This document shows, piece by piece, positions 34,500 through 45,699 of a DNA stretch of 64,000 bases. The notes under the pieces were generated by a model. The model worked only from the letters and a program-made list of their open reading frames with translations. It did not search any database and was not told the origin of the DNA. Origin of the DNA: Sesamum alatum (taxonomy: Eukaryota > Streptophyta > Magnoliopsida > Lamiales > Pedaliaceae). The stretch's first letter is position 1; every line of letters starts with the position of its first letter. Made by a program: the position numbers and the translations under genes. The stretch covers positions 12,371,866 to 12,435,865 of the forward strand of contig JACGWO010000011.1 in the NCBI GenBank assembly GCA_034509735.1. The letters are read 5' to 3'.

Positions 34500-35050
34500 G
34501 TGGCACCTTTAAGATGCCTCTCAAGTTGCCATTAGGGGCTGACTTTTTCTTTAAATTATCCTTTACATCTGCTAAGAAAAAGCTAATCGGGAACTTCAGT
34601 AGTCAAGGAAGTCAGACATTCTCAAGCATATTTGCAAGCAATACGGATAAGACCTCTTTCCACCCGATTAAGAATTATCCTATTTTTCAGGATAACTTCT
34701 TTCCTGGTCAGGTCAACAAATGCATGAAATATTTCGATTTATTTTTTTCTATAAAATAAAATGGATTTACCTGGACCAATACATGATTTTCTTTTAGTCT
34801 TTCTGGGATTGGGTCTTACATTAGAAGTCTAGCAGTAGTATTATTCCCGAATAAAATTTTCGAGACCGACAGAAGTCAAGGAAAAGTGTCGGTGGGTGCA
34901 GGTTGCGTCTATTGCGATACTTTGGGTCGGTTTCTTATCTAGAGCTGAACTGGCCTGAAGGTAGGGGGTTGATCCTCCCACCGAACTCTAAGCGGAGTAA
35001 GATTTCTTTAGTATTGGTTGCAGAAGGGAGAAAGACTCAATAATTAATGC
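34500..35050 (+). other. Organellar DNA insertion (plastid and probably mitochondrial)
   Basis: The subterminal gcaacgg repeats of the outer CACTA stop at about 34,500 and resume at about 35,050. Between them lies unrelated sequence of more balanced composition that includes the beginning of plastid ndhG. The remaining sequence, such as gtagggggttgatcctcccaccg, has the look of plant mitochondrial intergenic DNA, but that part is impression only. Plastid pieces within mitochondrial genomes are common, so one transfer could explain both. Confidence 0.6.
34761..34850 (+). pseudogene. ndhG: Plastid ndhG 5' fragment
   Basis: The frame starts MDLPGPIHDFLLVFLGLGL, the N-terminus of plastid NAD(P)H dehydrogenase subunit 6, a thylakoid membrane protein of the NDH complex. 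Near 34,825 one G appears lost (the family has Leu-Gly-Ser-Leu), which shifts the frame; the similarity ends near 34,850. About 30 of about 176 codons remain. It is a nuclear copy without function. Confidence 0.85.
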
Positions 35051-35562
35051 CTACACCTGTAACGTACAGATTGCAACGACTTCATAGGTCGTTACAAATA
35101 CCGTTGCAAATTGTCAGCAAGTTTGCAACAAAAAAACGTCCATCGCTAAATTTGTTAATCATGAAATTCATTTTGCAACAACATGTTTTCATTGCAAAAT
35201 GCGTTGTAAACTTTTTGCAATGAATGTAACTAGAAACTTCATTGCAAAGTATGCAACGAAAGGTTTTCGTTGCAAAAACCGTTGAAAGTTGGCAACGGAA
35301 TTTGTCGTTGCAATATTATGCCATGATTTTTGCAACGACTTATGTGGAATGTGGGGCATATTAAAGTTGATCGAATATTACAAAGAAATATTGCAATGGG
35401 TAGTCCGTTACAAAATATCATCGTTATTTTGTAGATGAATTTGCAACGATAATGTAAAAAAAGTCAGAATTCATTGCAAAGACGTGGCAAAAATCGTTAC
35501 AAATTTTCAACGGACCAATCCATTGCGAAAGTCCTTTGCTATAAGCCAATTTTTTTGCTGTG
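35050..35562. repeat. Outer CACTA right subterminal repeats
   Basis: Many ttgcaacg/cgttgcaa motifs in both orientations up to the right end, matching 21,750-22,290 on the left. Confidence 0.8.
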
Positions 35563-35565
35563 ATA

Positions 35566-36217
35566 CTTACATCGAACAATTTGATCACAATGTAAATGAA
35601 TATAATCCCATATATCTACACAAACCTTTAACTTACAAATACGTCAGACATCAACGACAATGCATGACCTAGATTTTTAGTCATATAATTTAATTAATAG
35701 CAACGATGGGTTGTCACATTAATGTATTTTGTGACATTTAAAGTATTACAATAGTGCTAAATATTACTGTCCAAAATATTTCAAAGTACTTGTCCATGAC
35801 TTATTGTGAAACTGGATGTTAACATCATACACAGAGTTTTTAAATCAAACGTAACGTGAAGTCATTAATTTTTACGAGGTAATTCTATTTTGTACTTTAA
35901 TCTTAACAATTTTTTATTGTTTTTTCTTCAATCTTGTTAAAGAAAATATAATATGAAATAGCAACGATGTGACGAGATTAAAACATATAAAAGCATCTTC
36001 TCCAGCATTATTTTCGACCAAATTAAACCCCCCCAATCTTCGTCAACCACATCTACTCATCTCCTGTTCGGCCAACTCATATCATATCCACTCATTTCAT
36101 GCCATTCATGGGGCTTGATCTTCTTACAAAAAGGACCCCTGGCACACATGAACTCCTAGTTGGTCGAGCTTCAAGTAAATATTTAATTAATTTAACATAT
36201 ATATAAAAATGTGTATT
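35566..36217. other. AT-rich intergenic, nothing recognised
   Basis: No ORF, element end or repeat recognised. Confidence 0.4.
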
Positions 36218-36226
36218 TATTATACT

Positions 36227-37990
36227 GGTAAAATTGCATTTTGGCTCCAACTAGATAGGTCATTCTCATTTGTGGATTCCCGCTTTACAGGGTCGGCACT
36301 TCTAGTTCCAAAATCTTAAAATTTTGACACTATTGATCCAATGCCGTTAAATATTAACGAAAATCGTTAGTCAATAATTGTTAAGTTGACCAATAAATGT
36401 TCAAATTTTATTTTACCCCCCTATGTTTTTCAAAAAAGCCTAAAATCCCGCCATATTTTAAAAATAAGCTAAGAATCTCCCATATTTTGGAAAAAGAATC
36501 CCTTTTTGTACTCAATTTGACTAAAATACCTTGCATGATTTTATAAAAATATTTACCCTCATTTATTTCTTTTGTTTTGTGATTTTTTGTATTTTCCTCC
36601 TAAAAAATAAATATTTATTTTCTTAAATATATTATAAAAATATAAAAATACCAGATTAAATCAACTTATTAATATTATATAATTAAAAATTAAAATTAAA
36701 TTAACACTAAAGTTCATTTTCTGAATCGAAGTATCTATCTGAATATAAGTATTAATCAATTATAACAAATATATTATTAACTAGTTTAAATTATTGTTCA
36801 ATTTAAATACATTATATTATTTATTATAAATAATCTTTGAATTATACTACCATTATAAAGTATAATTGTAATTAAAAAAATAAATTACCATTGTAAAACT
36901 AAATTACCATAATTGATATATATTATTTATTATATGTATAAATATAAATTAAAAAAATTAAAATTAATCCCCTACCCCAACCCTTTACAAACCCTTCGCC
37001 ACCCACCCACAATCACCCCCTCCCCTCTTGACCTGCCGCCAACCCCCAATTTGGCTCACCGGCCATCACAGAGGGTGGTGACGGCGACATCATCCCCAAA
37101 TTGGAGGGCCACATAGCCATCACCACCTTCTGCGAGGGGCAGCGAGGTGTAGGGGAGGGAATGGGGGTGGGCGGCCAGTAGCGGCTGCTGGGGAGGGGGG
37201 TGGGGGGGATGTAGGGGGGGATTAATTTATTTTTCTTAATTTATAATTATACATCTAAATAAATAATATATATTCATGATGATAATTTATTTTTTTAATT
37301 ACTTTATATTCATAATGGTAATTTAATTTTAAATATTATTTATAATAAATATATAATATATAAATAAATAATATTGTTTATAATAAATAATGTAATATAT
37401 TTAAATCAAATAATAATTTAAATTAATTAATAATATAAAATCATTATAATTGGTTAACATTTGTATTCTGATTGATATATAAATTTGAAAAATAAACTTT
37501 AGTATATTAATTTTTTTATGTGATATTAATTTAATTTTTCAATTTAATTTACATTATAATAAATTGAAATTGATATATTTTTCTGGTACTTTATATTTAA
37601 ATAAATATATTGAAAAAACAGTTATTCATTTTTGTAGGAGGCAAAAAAATAAAAAAAGATCACAAAAAACAATCTCAAAACAAAAAAAAAGGAGGGTACT
37701 AATTTTATAAGATAAAGAAAAGAAGCATTTTAGTCAAATTGAGTCAAAGAAAAGAGATTCTTTTTCAAAATACATGCGTTTTTAGCCTCTTTTTTTTTTA
37801 AAAAAAATATAGGGGGTTAAAATATTATTTGGATATTTATTGGTCAAGTCAACAATCAGAGACTAACACTGACGGCATAGGATTAATAGTGTCAAATTAT
37901 AAGATTTTGGAACTAGAATTGTCGACCTCGTAAAATGGGGATCAAAGTGAAAATGACCCTATCGAATGGGATCAAAATTATAATTTTACC
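36227..37990. mobile_element. MULE/foldback element with GC-rich core
   Basis: Ends GGTAAAATTGCATTTTGG and the inverse GGTAAAATTATAATTTTG are flanked by tattatact (36218-36226) and tattttact (37991-37999), eight of nine bases alike. The two arms, about 740 and 765 bp, are complementary along most of their length, so the element could fold into a giant hairpin. The loop at 36,970-37,225 is GC-rich: C-rich on the left, G-rich on the right with runs of five to seven G. No transposase. Confidence 0.8.
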
Positions 37991-38284
37991 TATTTTACTC
38001 TACTAAAATGTGTACTTTTTCTTCCCTGCAAAAGTACTACAGATCAGCTGATATTGACGCTAATCTAGCTTCTAATGAACCCAAGCATCCTACATATGAG
38101 CAGGAGGCAACTGGCCTAAATCAAGATTTTTTTAACATTATTGTAGAAATCAAAATAATAAATTATTATAGCTTTAATAAATAGAATTACTTTTTAAATT
38201 AAATCTCTCAGTTAGTTCGTTTTACATTTTTATATTTTTTCAAAATAAATAATTTAAAATTAAAAAAGAAACACAAATCAATAG

Positions 38285-38880
38285 TATGTCGCAAATACCA
38301 TCTCAGATGTCATTGGAATTTATGGGGTCCATATTTTTTTGGAATGATTGCCCGAATCACTGACTTCGTCGTAATGATCGTCGCAAATCTTTTTGATGAA
38401 AATATTAGAAATTATTCGTTGCAAATAAGTGACGGATTTTCCATTGTGAACTCCTAATTTGCGACTGACTTACCTATACCTGCAAATTTCCTACCAAAAG
38501 GAAATGCAATTTTCTGACGAGTTTGTTGCAAATGTCGTCGGGTACTCGTCGCTAGTTGGTGGACAGTTTCCGTCACAAATTTCATCGCTCATACTAATTT
38601 TTGATTTCTCATTTAAATAAAAGTTGACAAACTTCGCGACAAACTACTATTTTTTTCGTCACAATGCTTTGTGATGGAAGCATTATTCTATCGCAAATCA
38701 TATGCAATGGGGTTTTCTCGTCGTCGTCAAGAAATTCATTGTAATTTAAAATTTGGATGGATTTTCTGAAAAATTTAACTATTTTTTATACTGGAAAAGC
38801 AAAATTTGATTTGCGGTTGGGTTTTATTCGACGTCCTTGTGATCGTAGAAATTCGTCGCAATTTTAAAATTTGGATAGAT
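38285..38880. repeat. CACTA subterminal-type repeat fragment
   Basis: Repeated tcgcaaat, ttgcaaat, gtcacaa and cgtcg motifs like those in the element at 15.3-21.6 kb. Neither end is complete, and there is no ORF. Confidence 0.5.
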
Positions 38881-38883
38881 ATT

Positions 38884-39195
38884 CACTACAAGAAATAGTC
38901 ATTGACCACGGCCACGCAACGATTGTCGGTTGTGATTTTTGCGAGGGTGGCTAAAACAATTGTCATGGCTAAAAGCCATGGCGAATGTTTTTACCACAGC
39001 TAAAAGTCGTGACAAATAAGTATTTCATGGTAGAAAAGCTAATTAATTTTCCCATCGATTTTTATATAATTGTAGTTAATAATAATTATTTACCATGGTT
39101 TTTAACCATAATTATTAAAAATATAGTCAATAGTGATTTGTTTTTCTATTTTCCGTCGTAAATTCATCATAATTAAATATATTTTTTTTGTAGTA
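38884..39195. mobile_element. CACTA-type MITE (probable)
   Basis: Left end CACTACAAGAAATAG; the right end TTTTTTTTGTAGTA is the inverse of tACTACAAAAAAAA. Inside are palindromic pairs such as gctaaaagccatggc. The last base and the 3-bp duplication (att versus aat) do not match fully, so ends are tentative. Confidence 0.5.
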
Positions 39196-39271
39196 AATGT
39201 AAAATTCGTCTTATTTAAATACAACAAAGTGTGTATAAACTAACTTTTGATAGTATAGAAGAAGAAGAAGA

Positions 39272-39420
39272 GTGAAGTGGCGTGGACCACTTAGAAGGAA
39301 ATAATGGATTATATATTTAGTATCTTAAAAGATGCAAAAAGTAATTTATATTGTTTTAATTTTGTGGAGATTCGTCAATTAATGTTCCTTTGGATCTTAC
39401 CAGACAAAAAGGTGGCTATC
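39272..39420 (+). repeat. Dispersed duplicate, copy 2 (pair with 13358-13495)
   Basis: Same order of shared blocks as 13,358-13,495, 26 kb away. The block after gacaaaaaggtggct diverges. Confidence 0.7.
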
Positions 39421-39728
39421 TTGATCATTTGCATTGAGTGGTCAGCAGATTATGTTGTGGTCAATATGATCTCACTGAGAAAAGTTGGTAGACAAATGTT
39501 TGAAAATTCAATTTGAATTAATTTTTAAATATGAAAGTTTATTTGAAAAATTATTTTAATGTTTGGTGCTTGATATTATATAAAACTTCAAAATAAGTCA
39601 CATTTTATAAAAGTCATTCTTCATAAAGTAAAAATTAGTAGTTTTTCAATAGTATACAAAAATTACTAGAAACATTTGCAGTCAACTTGAAAATTCTTGT
39701 GTTACATAAGAACTCTTGAATATTAGAG

Positions 39729-40132
39729 GAAAATGCAATTTTAGTCTTGGAACCTTGAGGATGGCCGTTTTGGACCGGCATGAATTAATTTTGTAATTTA
39801 AAATTCTGAACTTTAAAATTTTGATAATTTTAATTCTTTTTCGGTCAATTTGATCAAAAAATTGTATGTGACTTGCATATGACTTAATTTGCAATTTAGT
39901 CCTGTAAAGAAATTCGTGTAGGACCAAATTATATACCACACACCCCCAAGTTACATGACTAAAATTATAATTGGATTATGTACAAATCACATGCAATTTT
40001 TCGCTAAATTGCCCGAAAAGAAAAACTAAAATTGCCTAAAGTTTAAAGTTACAAAACTAAATTACGAAAATTAATTCACGAAGGACCAAAAGTTCACCTG
40101 CCTAAGTTACAGGACTAAAATTGCATATTTCC
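39729..40132. mobile_element. Small MULE-like foldback MITE
   Basis: Left end GGAAAATGCAATTTTAGTC and right end gactaaaattgcatatttccc are inverted, and complementarity continues inward (gaattaattttgtaattt against aaattacgaaaattaattc). Candidate 9-bp flanks match only partly. No ORF. Confidence 0.6.
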
Positions 40133-40162
40133 CTTTAATATAACATAAGGTCATTATTACCA

Positions 40163-40475
40163 ACGTAGAGTATGTTGCTTCCAAATCAATAGTACATTCT
40201 AGATGCTATCTGACTGAGGAGATTCCTGAAGTTTGGGTGTTTTCGTGAATGTCGATGACAACCAAAGTCACATTTCCTAAAGACTCCAAGTACCATAGGA
40301 TCGGAGGATCAAAACTATTAACATGGATATCACTTTTTTGGAAGAGTAGTGAAAGTTTAAGTGGTTCTCAGACATATTTCTACCAACGACACGGTGGCTG
40401 ATCCTTTTACTAAGACTTCGCGCGAAAATGTATTTCATAGGCACCGGAGAAGCGTGGGACTTGGTAGGATATAAT
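40163..40475 (+). pseudogene. Degenerate copia RNase H fragment
   Basis: Broken frames spell VEYVASKSIVHSRC, then KYHRIGG, and then STNDTVADPFTKT followed by RHRRSVGL, the closing part of copia RNase H. No LTR is attached: a MULE end begins at 40,484. Confidence 0.65.
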
Positions 40476-40483
40476 TTTTTTGG

Positions 40484-41441
40484 GGCAGAATTTTACTTTT
40501 CGTCCTGTAATTATAAGGTTATTGCACATTCCATTCTTTATTTTATAAAAATACACATTTAATCCTGTTAGTATGATATTTTTGGCACATTTAGTCCCTT
40601 AACTATATAGTCATCAGTTTTATAGTCCTGTATGTATTTCAAGAGAACACATTTAGTCATGTATGTTTAATAAGTATGACACTTTTAGCCCTTTTGTGTC
40701 AGCGAGTGCGATATATTACCGAAAAAAAGACGTGTGCTTTCACGTGCTAATTACTAAACACAATTAGACGATTTAATACATGAGCCATAATTCCTTATCT
40801 CAACCATAATTTTCCCAAACTTCCAAATAATTGTCCATAAAAAAGTTCATTGAAGAACACACAATTTCAACAATCTCTTGGAATTAAGGCATATCTCATT
40901 AAAAGAATATAAGGAACTTTGAGCGCATAACCGAAGACATAGAGAAAAGAAATTTGGGTTTGAAGGAGCCCAATACTTACATCCTTCCCCTCATCCCAGC
41001 ATACTATGCACGTTTTCAAGTAGAGAAATGAAGAGGGATTTCAGGAAGAGAATTGGGGGATTTTGGAGAAAAAATAGGGTTTGGGGGTTGAAGGGGATAT
41101 TGGGAATTTTGGGAGAAAAATTAAGGTTTGGGATTTTGTGGATTGTTTGTATCTTACTTTTGGGGAATGACGTTAATATTGCCAAAATCCTAGCAATTTC
41201 CGCGTACATTTGATTTCACTTTTTTCGACAACAAAAGGACTAAAAGTCACAAACTGTTAAACATACAGGACCAAACGTGTTTCATTGACATACATACAAA
41301 ATTAAAATTGATGACCATATAGTTATAGGACCATATGTGTCGAAAGTATCAAACTTATAGGGCTGAATGTGGTTTTTAAAGAGACAAAGGACCAAAAGTA
41401 CAACAACCCTATAATTACACGACCAAAAGTGAATCTTTGCC
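40484..41441. mobile_element. Mutator-like element with long inverted repeats
   Basis: Ends GGCAGAATTTTACTTTTCGTCC and the inverse GGCAAAGATTCACTTTTGGTC; flanking 9-mers tttttttgg and atttttggg share seven bases. The arms of about 210 bp contain repeated acatttagtcctgta units like the zf-GRF MULE at 50.6 kb. The centre (40,700-41,215) is non-coding as seen, with a G/A-rich stretch at 41,030-41,140. It is possibly a deleted relative of that MULE. Confidence 0.7.
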
Positions 41442-41655
41442 ATTTTTGGGTTTCTTAGAACATTTAGTTAATAAGATTTAGGAGTTCTTACTATTTGTTA
41501 GTGTAGTATGTATGTTGTGTATGTAGACGTCAGAAGGCTTGATTGATATTCTGAAGTAGGTAATTGTCTGGATGTTGTGTTAGCCAGTAGGATCAAATTT
41601 GAAGATCAAATACTCATAATTACAATGATCAAATGCATTAGTAACTCAGGAGATT

Positions 41656-41868
41656 AGATGTTTTTATTTTTTAACTTTTTAGGGTATCATTATAGTCATG
41701 CATCTTTTTAATTTTTCTAATTTTGATCTTTTGTTCGCTGGAGTTCACCTCCACCGGAGAAAAGGGTGAATTCCGACGAAAAAAATGACTAAAATCACGA
41801 AAATCAAAAAGACGCAGGATCAAAATGATACCATAAAAAGTTAAAGGACAAAAAATGTTAGAAAACAT
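41656..41868. repeat. Small foldback element
   Basis: The left arm (taactttttagggtatcatt) pairs with the right arm (aatgataccataaaaagtta), and the pairing extends further on both sides around a short gaattccg-containing centre. A half copy of the right arm occurs near 42,460-42,530. Confidence 0.6.
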
Positions 41869-41879
41869 GAGTCAATAGG

Positions 41880-44125
41880 AATAGTAGTGATCCAGGATAG
41901 GAGGTCGCAGGTCACCTCTGTATCCTGGATGAGCTGGGACTTGAGAAAAGAGAAGGTCGTTAAGCTTGTTGGGATGCTCCCAGGGAAGGCCATCTGATGA
42001 CTAAGTCAGCTCGAGATCGAGATAATGCGAACTAAGAGTATTTAATGTCTAGTGATGTAGTAATAGAAAAACAATAACATAAATGTTGTCTGGAAGTATA
42101 TTTATAGGGCCTAGGATATCCACTTGCTCTGAATTACATGTCAATCTCAAGATCAAAAATATCAGGTGCTGAGCAAAGAGGGATCCACTTGTTCTGACAG
42201 GTGTCCATATCAAGGTCAGAGATGGCAGATGATCCAATGGCCAACAGGCCTGGGATCTTCCGAGATCAGGTGATCCAAGAGGATTCGGGTCGACCGACCC
42301 AAATTGGCGCGTGAGACACATTCCGGCCCCCAATAGCAATATTTTTGTAAACTTGGTTTCAACTTCATATTATCCCCATCAAGTAGCCCCAATTTTAAAG
42401 GTCACATGACATGCATATGTATCTTTCTGGTGAGAAGGGTGACTCTGGTAAATAAGAAATAAAATCACGAAAATTGAAAAGATGCAAAAATCAAAGTACT
42501 AGTCTAGAAAGTTGAAGGACAAAAATGCCAAACAACCTGAATTATGAGTTGCGTTTAGCCTTATTATAATATACAAATAATCACCTTCGCACTTAGAGTA
42601 GCAAGAAAGGTTAATAAACCTAACTAAAAGTCGCCTTCGCTTGAAGGCTAAGATGAGAATATTTGACCAATGATTAATGAATAATCCATACACATATACA
42701 AATTTTTGTAGCTGAAGGTGAGAATTTTTAAAAATAATTTAGAGAGTGACTTCTAGGTAGTGGATGCAGGTTTGACACTTGAATAGCGACTGAACAAAGA
42801 GTTGTATGATTCCAAGGTATGACACATTCAAATTGAGTGGGAGTTTCATTATAGCATATACTAGAAATTTTGGCACGTAATATTGGTGTGTATAATTTTT
42901 TATAATATTTTTAAGGCATGCAGTATCTGCGTGCACAATTTTTAATAATATTTTTATTTACTAAGACTCATAATTTATTCATGTATCTTAAATTTTGTTA
43001 TTGCTTTCCAATCTCACATATAAAATGTGTCTCATCATTTTTTCTAATACATTAATTATCAATACCATATTTTACCCAAATTAAATGAAAAATTGAAACG
43101 TTGTAGAATATTTGGTATATTGATAATGACAATTATATATACATGCAACACAAATATGACTAATATGTTATTTTTATTTCAATTAGCAATAAATTTAAAC
43201 AAAATGAGAGTAAATTGAGTTTTGAGTATATGTAATTGCATGGAATTAATTTTTAAAGGAACTTAATTGAGTAGTTCGTTCAACTACATAAGTTGGGAAG
43301 TTGAAGGACATTTTAGTATTATAATAATTTGGTACAATAGTATAAAAATTACCACTTTATATCTATAAGACCCTTTTGTTCATAATAGTATAGATATACA
43401 TATATTGTAAAAAGAAAAAAAAAAAAAGGAACTAAGGTGAGTAACGGAGTGGATTATTATTTTATGCCTATGTGAGCCCTTACCTTCTTTTTAGCATGTA
43501 ACTTTTTTTTTTCACAAAAAAAAAAAAAACACTTGCCCAAAAAATAATAAAAAATTAAAAATAATTGGTATATAATAACATAACTAAAAGAAGAATAAAA
43601 TTAAAATTTATCCCATAATTCAGACATGCCCAGAATCTTTTTCCAAAGATTTATTTGGTTCAAGAAGTTTTTAATGGTAGCTCGATTCCATGCTCACAAT
43701 ACATTTTTTCCAAGTAAACATTCTCACAAGACTAACTCGTATTCGAATTTAAGAAGAATGGAAATTGTTTATCCTCATTCATCTCGTTTTTTGGTAAATT
43801 TTCCTCAATTGCACTCTCTCAATTCTATCTTGTGTAGTGAACATTAAGGCAACCCAATATGCCCTTTTATTTAGAAAATCCCGTCACTTTTTCCCTCCGA
43901 ATTGGGCTGGACCGTTAGTTTTAATGATCAAACTAACGATAGGTAGCAATAATGATGAAAAATAGAAACGTTACGTACTAAGCTGATGAGTCAAAAATAT
44001 GAGATACCAAAACTAATTTGTTGTATAGTTAATATACCAAAGATGCGTGAAATTATCCCATATTTATGTTCAATGGCTCATAGACTAGCTGACTAAGTGA
44101 AAAGGTGTTTGACATAGTCAGTTAA
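41880..44125. other. Intergenic; possible LTR scraps, no gene
   Basis: The part at 41,890-42,350 is less AT-rich and contains repeated gatctg/agatcaggtgatcc and tgagatcgagat words. It resembles degraded gypsy LTR sequence, but no ends or partner are seen. From 42,360 to 44,125 only AT-rich sequence, A- and T-runs and short chance ORFs are visible. Confidence 0.4.
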
Positions 44126-44438
44126 TGACAAAACCCAGCACTAAAACTCGTGTTTCTTGTAGTTACACTTTTGTATAGCACTTTTCCTTGTAACGTTTTT
44201 AAGTTTTATTTAATTCGCTTAGGGTTTAGCTGAGTTAGTTAATTTGTTAGTGTAGTTAATGGCAATTTATTAGTTAGCTAATTAGGGTCTATAAATAGGG
44301 ATTCTCTTGTACTATTCATTCATCAGTTTTCCTTTTCATTCGTGTAATTTCAAGATTCAATAGTAGAACACTCTTCAATTAGTTTTCAATGGGGTTTTCT
44401 TCCACAGCGTGCGTGTGTAGTTTTTCATTTTCTCAGCA
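44126..44438 (+). repeat. Copia 5' LTR
   Basis: 313 bp with TG...CA ends and a TATAAATAGG promoter element at about 44,291. It is directly followed by the primer binding site. Confidence 0.93.
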
Positions 44439-44451
44439 TGGTATCAGATCC
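44439..44451 (+). other. Primer binding site, initiator tRNA-Met type
   Basis: TGGTATCAGATCC abuts the 5' LTR; one base differs from the usual TGGTATCAGAGCC. Confidence 0.85.
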
Positions 44452-44579
44452 ATCAATTGATGGTCTCTGGTCCTGCTTCTTGGGTTGAGATTTTTTTTTT
44501 TTTTTTTTTTTGCATTTTTAGAATCTTGTTGTTTTTCTTGCCTTCTTGATTTTCTTGATAGTTCATGGTAGTTCAACAA

Positions 44580-45572
44580 TGGTTGGAAAAAAGGTTGTGG
44601 GAGATCCATTGGGTGCAACTGCAGATATCAAGCCCCAGGCGTTCCCAGAAGTCTTGCGTCTCCACAGTGGAGATCACCCAGGAGCGAATCTGGTGTCCGC
44701 TCCTCTTGATGGTTCTAATTTCCTCTCTTGGAAGAGGTTTGTGCGATTGGCGCTTGGTGCGAAATCCAAGCTGGGTTTCATAGATGGTACATGCGAGAGG
44801 CTCACAGAGAAGAAGGCCTATGGGCAATGGGAAAAGGTGGACTGCATGGTTGTTTCATGGGTCTTGAATTCGCTGGCAAAGGACATAGCTGGGTTTCTCT
44901 ATACATCTTCGGCTAGGGAACTGTTGATAGCATTTGAAGCCCGTTATGGCGAAAGTAATGGGCCGTTGCTCTATCAATTACAGAGGTAGATTGCTTCAAT
45001 TACCCAAGGCGATCTGGGTATTACTGCGTACTTCAACAAACTGAAGAAATTATGGGATGAGCTGGGATGTCTAATAGTTCTACCCCCTTGCACTTGCGGA
45101 GCAACTAAAGCTTTGGTTGAACAGAAAGTATCTAATCAACTGATGCAGTTCTTGATGGGTCTAAATGTGACCTACGATCACCTTAAAAATTAGGTACTCC
45201 TAATGGACCCTTTACCGACAGTTGCTAAAGCCTATTCCATGTTCCTTAGGGTTGAAAAACAGCGTAGGTGTCTCTGGGAACTGCTAATGGCCCTCAAGAT
45301 GGAGCCATGAACGCAAGAAACCTTGATGGTCCAAGGCAAGGGACCAATGACTCTCAAGATCATGCCTTGAATAGGAGATATGTTGATGGACAACAAAGGC
45401 AAGGGGGATTCAGACAAGGCCCAAGAAGGAGGGACAATCAAGAAAGGAACTCAGAATTTTGTGAGAACTGCAATAGGAATGGGCACACTAGGGAGACATG
45501 CTTTCGACTAAATGGATACCCAGAATGGTATCGGAATATGATGGAGCAAAGGAGAAGAAGAACTGGTGGATA
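44580..45572 (+). pseudogene. Copia gag remnant
   Basis: Starts MVGKKVVGDPLG and has the copia gag core (NLVSAPLDGSNFLSWKRFVR, LGFIDGTCERLT, WVLNSLAKDIAGFLYTSSAR). Stops fall near 44,987 (QR*IASITQ) and 45,192. After a frameshift comes the zinc knuckle CENCNRNGHTRETCF at about 45,462 (CX2CX4HX4C). Gag would form the virus-like particle. The stop positions fit CAG to TAG changes. Confidence 0.85.
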
Positions 45573-45699
45573 GGGTGCGCCAGGAAGGGCTATTAACTCC
45601 TCCTATGAAAGTGGTGAGAGCAGCTCTCAAGGAACCGTTGACAGAGGGCAACAATGGGAAAATTTGACTGAGCTCATGAGAGCTGAACTGAGAATAATG

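Larger units (their letters stand above)
21730..35562 (-). mobile_element. Outer CACTA element, internally deleted and interrupted
   Basis: Left end CACTACAAAAAAATATACC and right end (inverse CACAGCAAAAAAATTGGC), followed by shared TATAGCAA, are flanked by ATA at 21727-21729 and 35563-35565. Subterminal gcaacgga/tccgttgc repeats fill 21,750-22,290 and 34,350-35,550. The remaining genes on the minus strand are only the start of TNPD and a TNPA-like part, so most of TNPD is deleted. A 10-kb CACTA element and about 540 bp of organellar DNA are inserted. Without them it would be about 3.3 kb. Confidence 0.82.

Noticed and set aside
34448..34759. 103-codon ORF before ndhG
   Set aside because: It crosses the junction of CACTA repeats and organellar DNA, so it cannot be a real protein.
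41890..42350. Possible solo LTR
   Set aside because: No TG...CA ends, duplication or partner could be fixed; left as intergenic.
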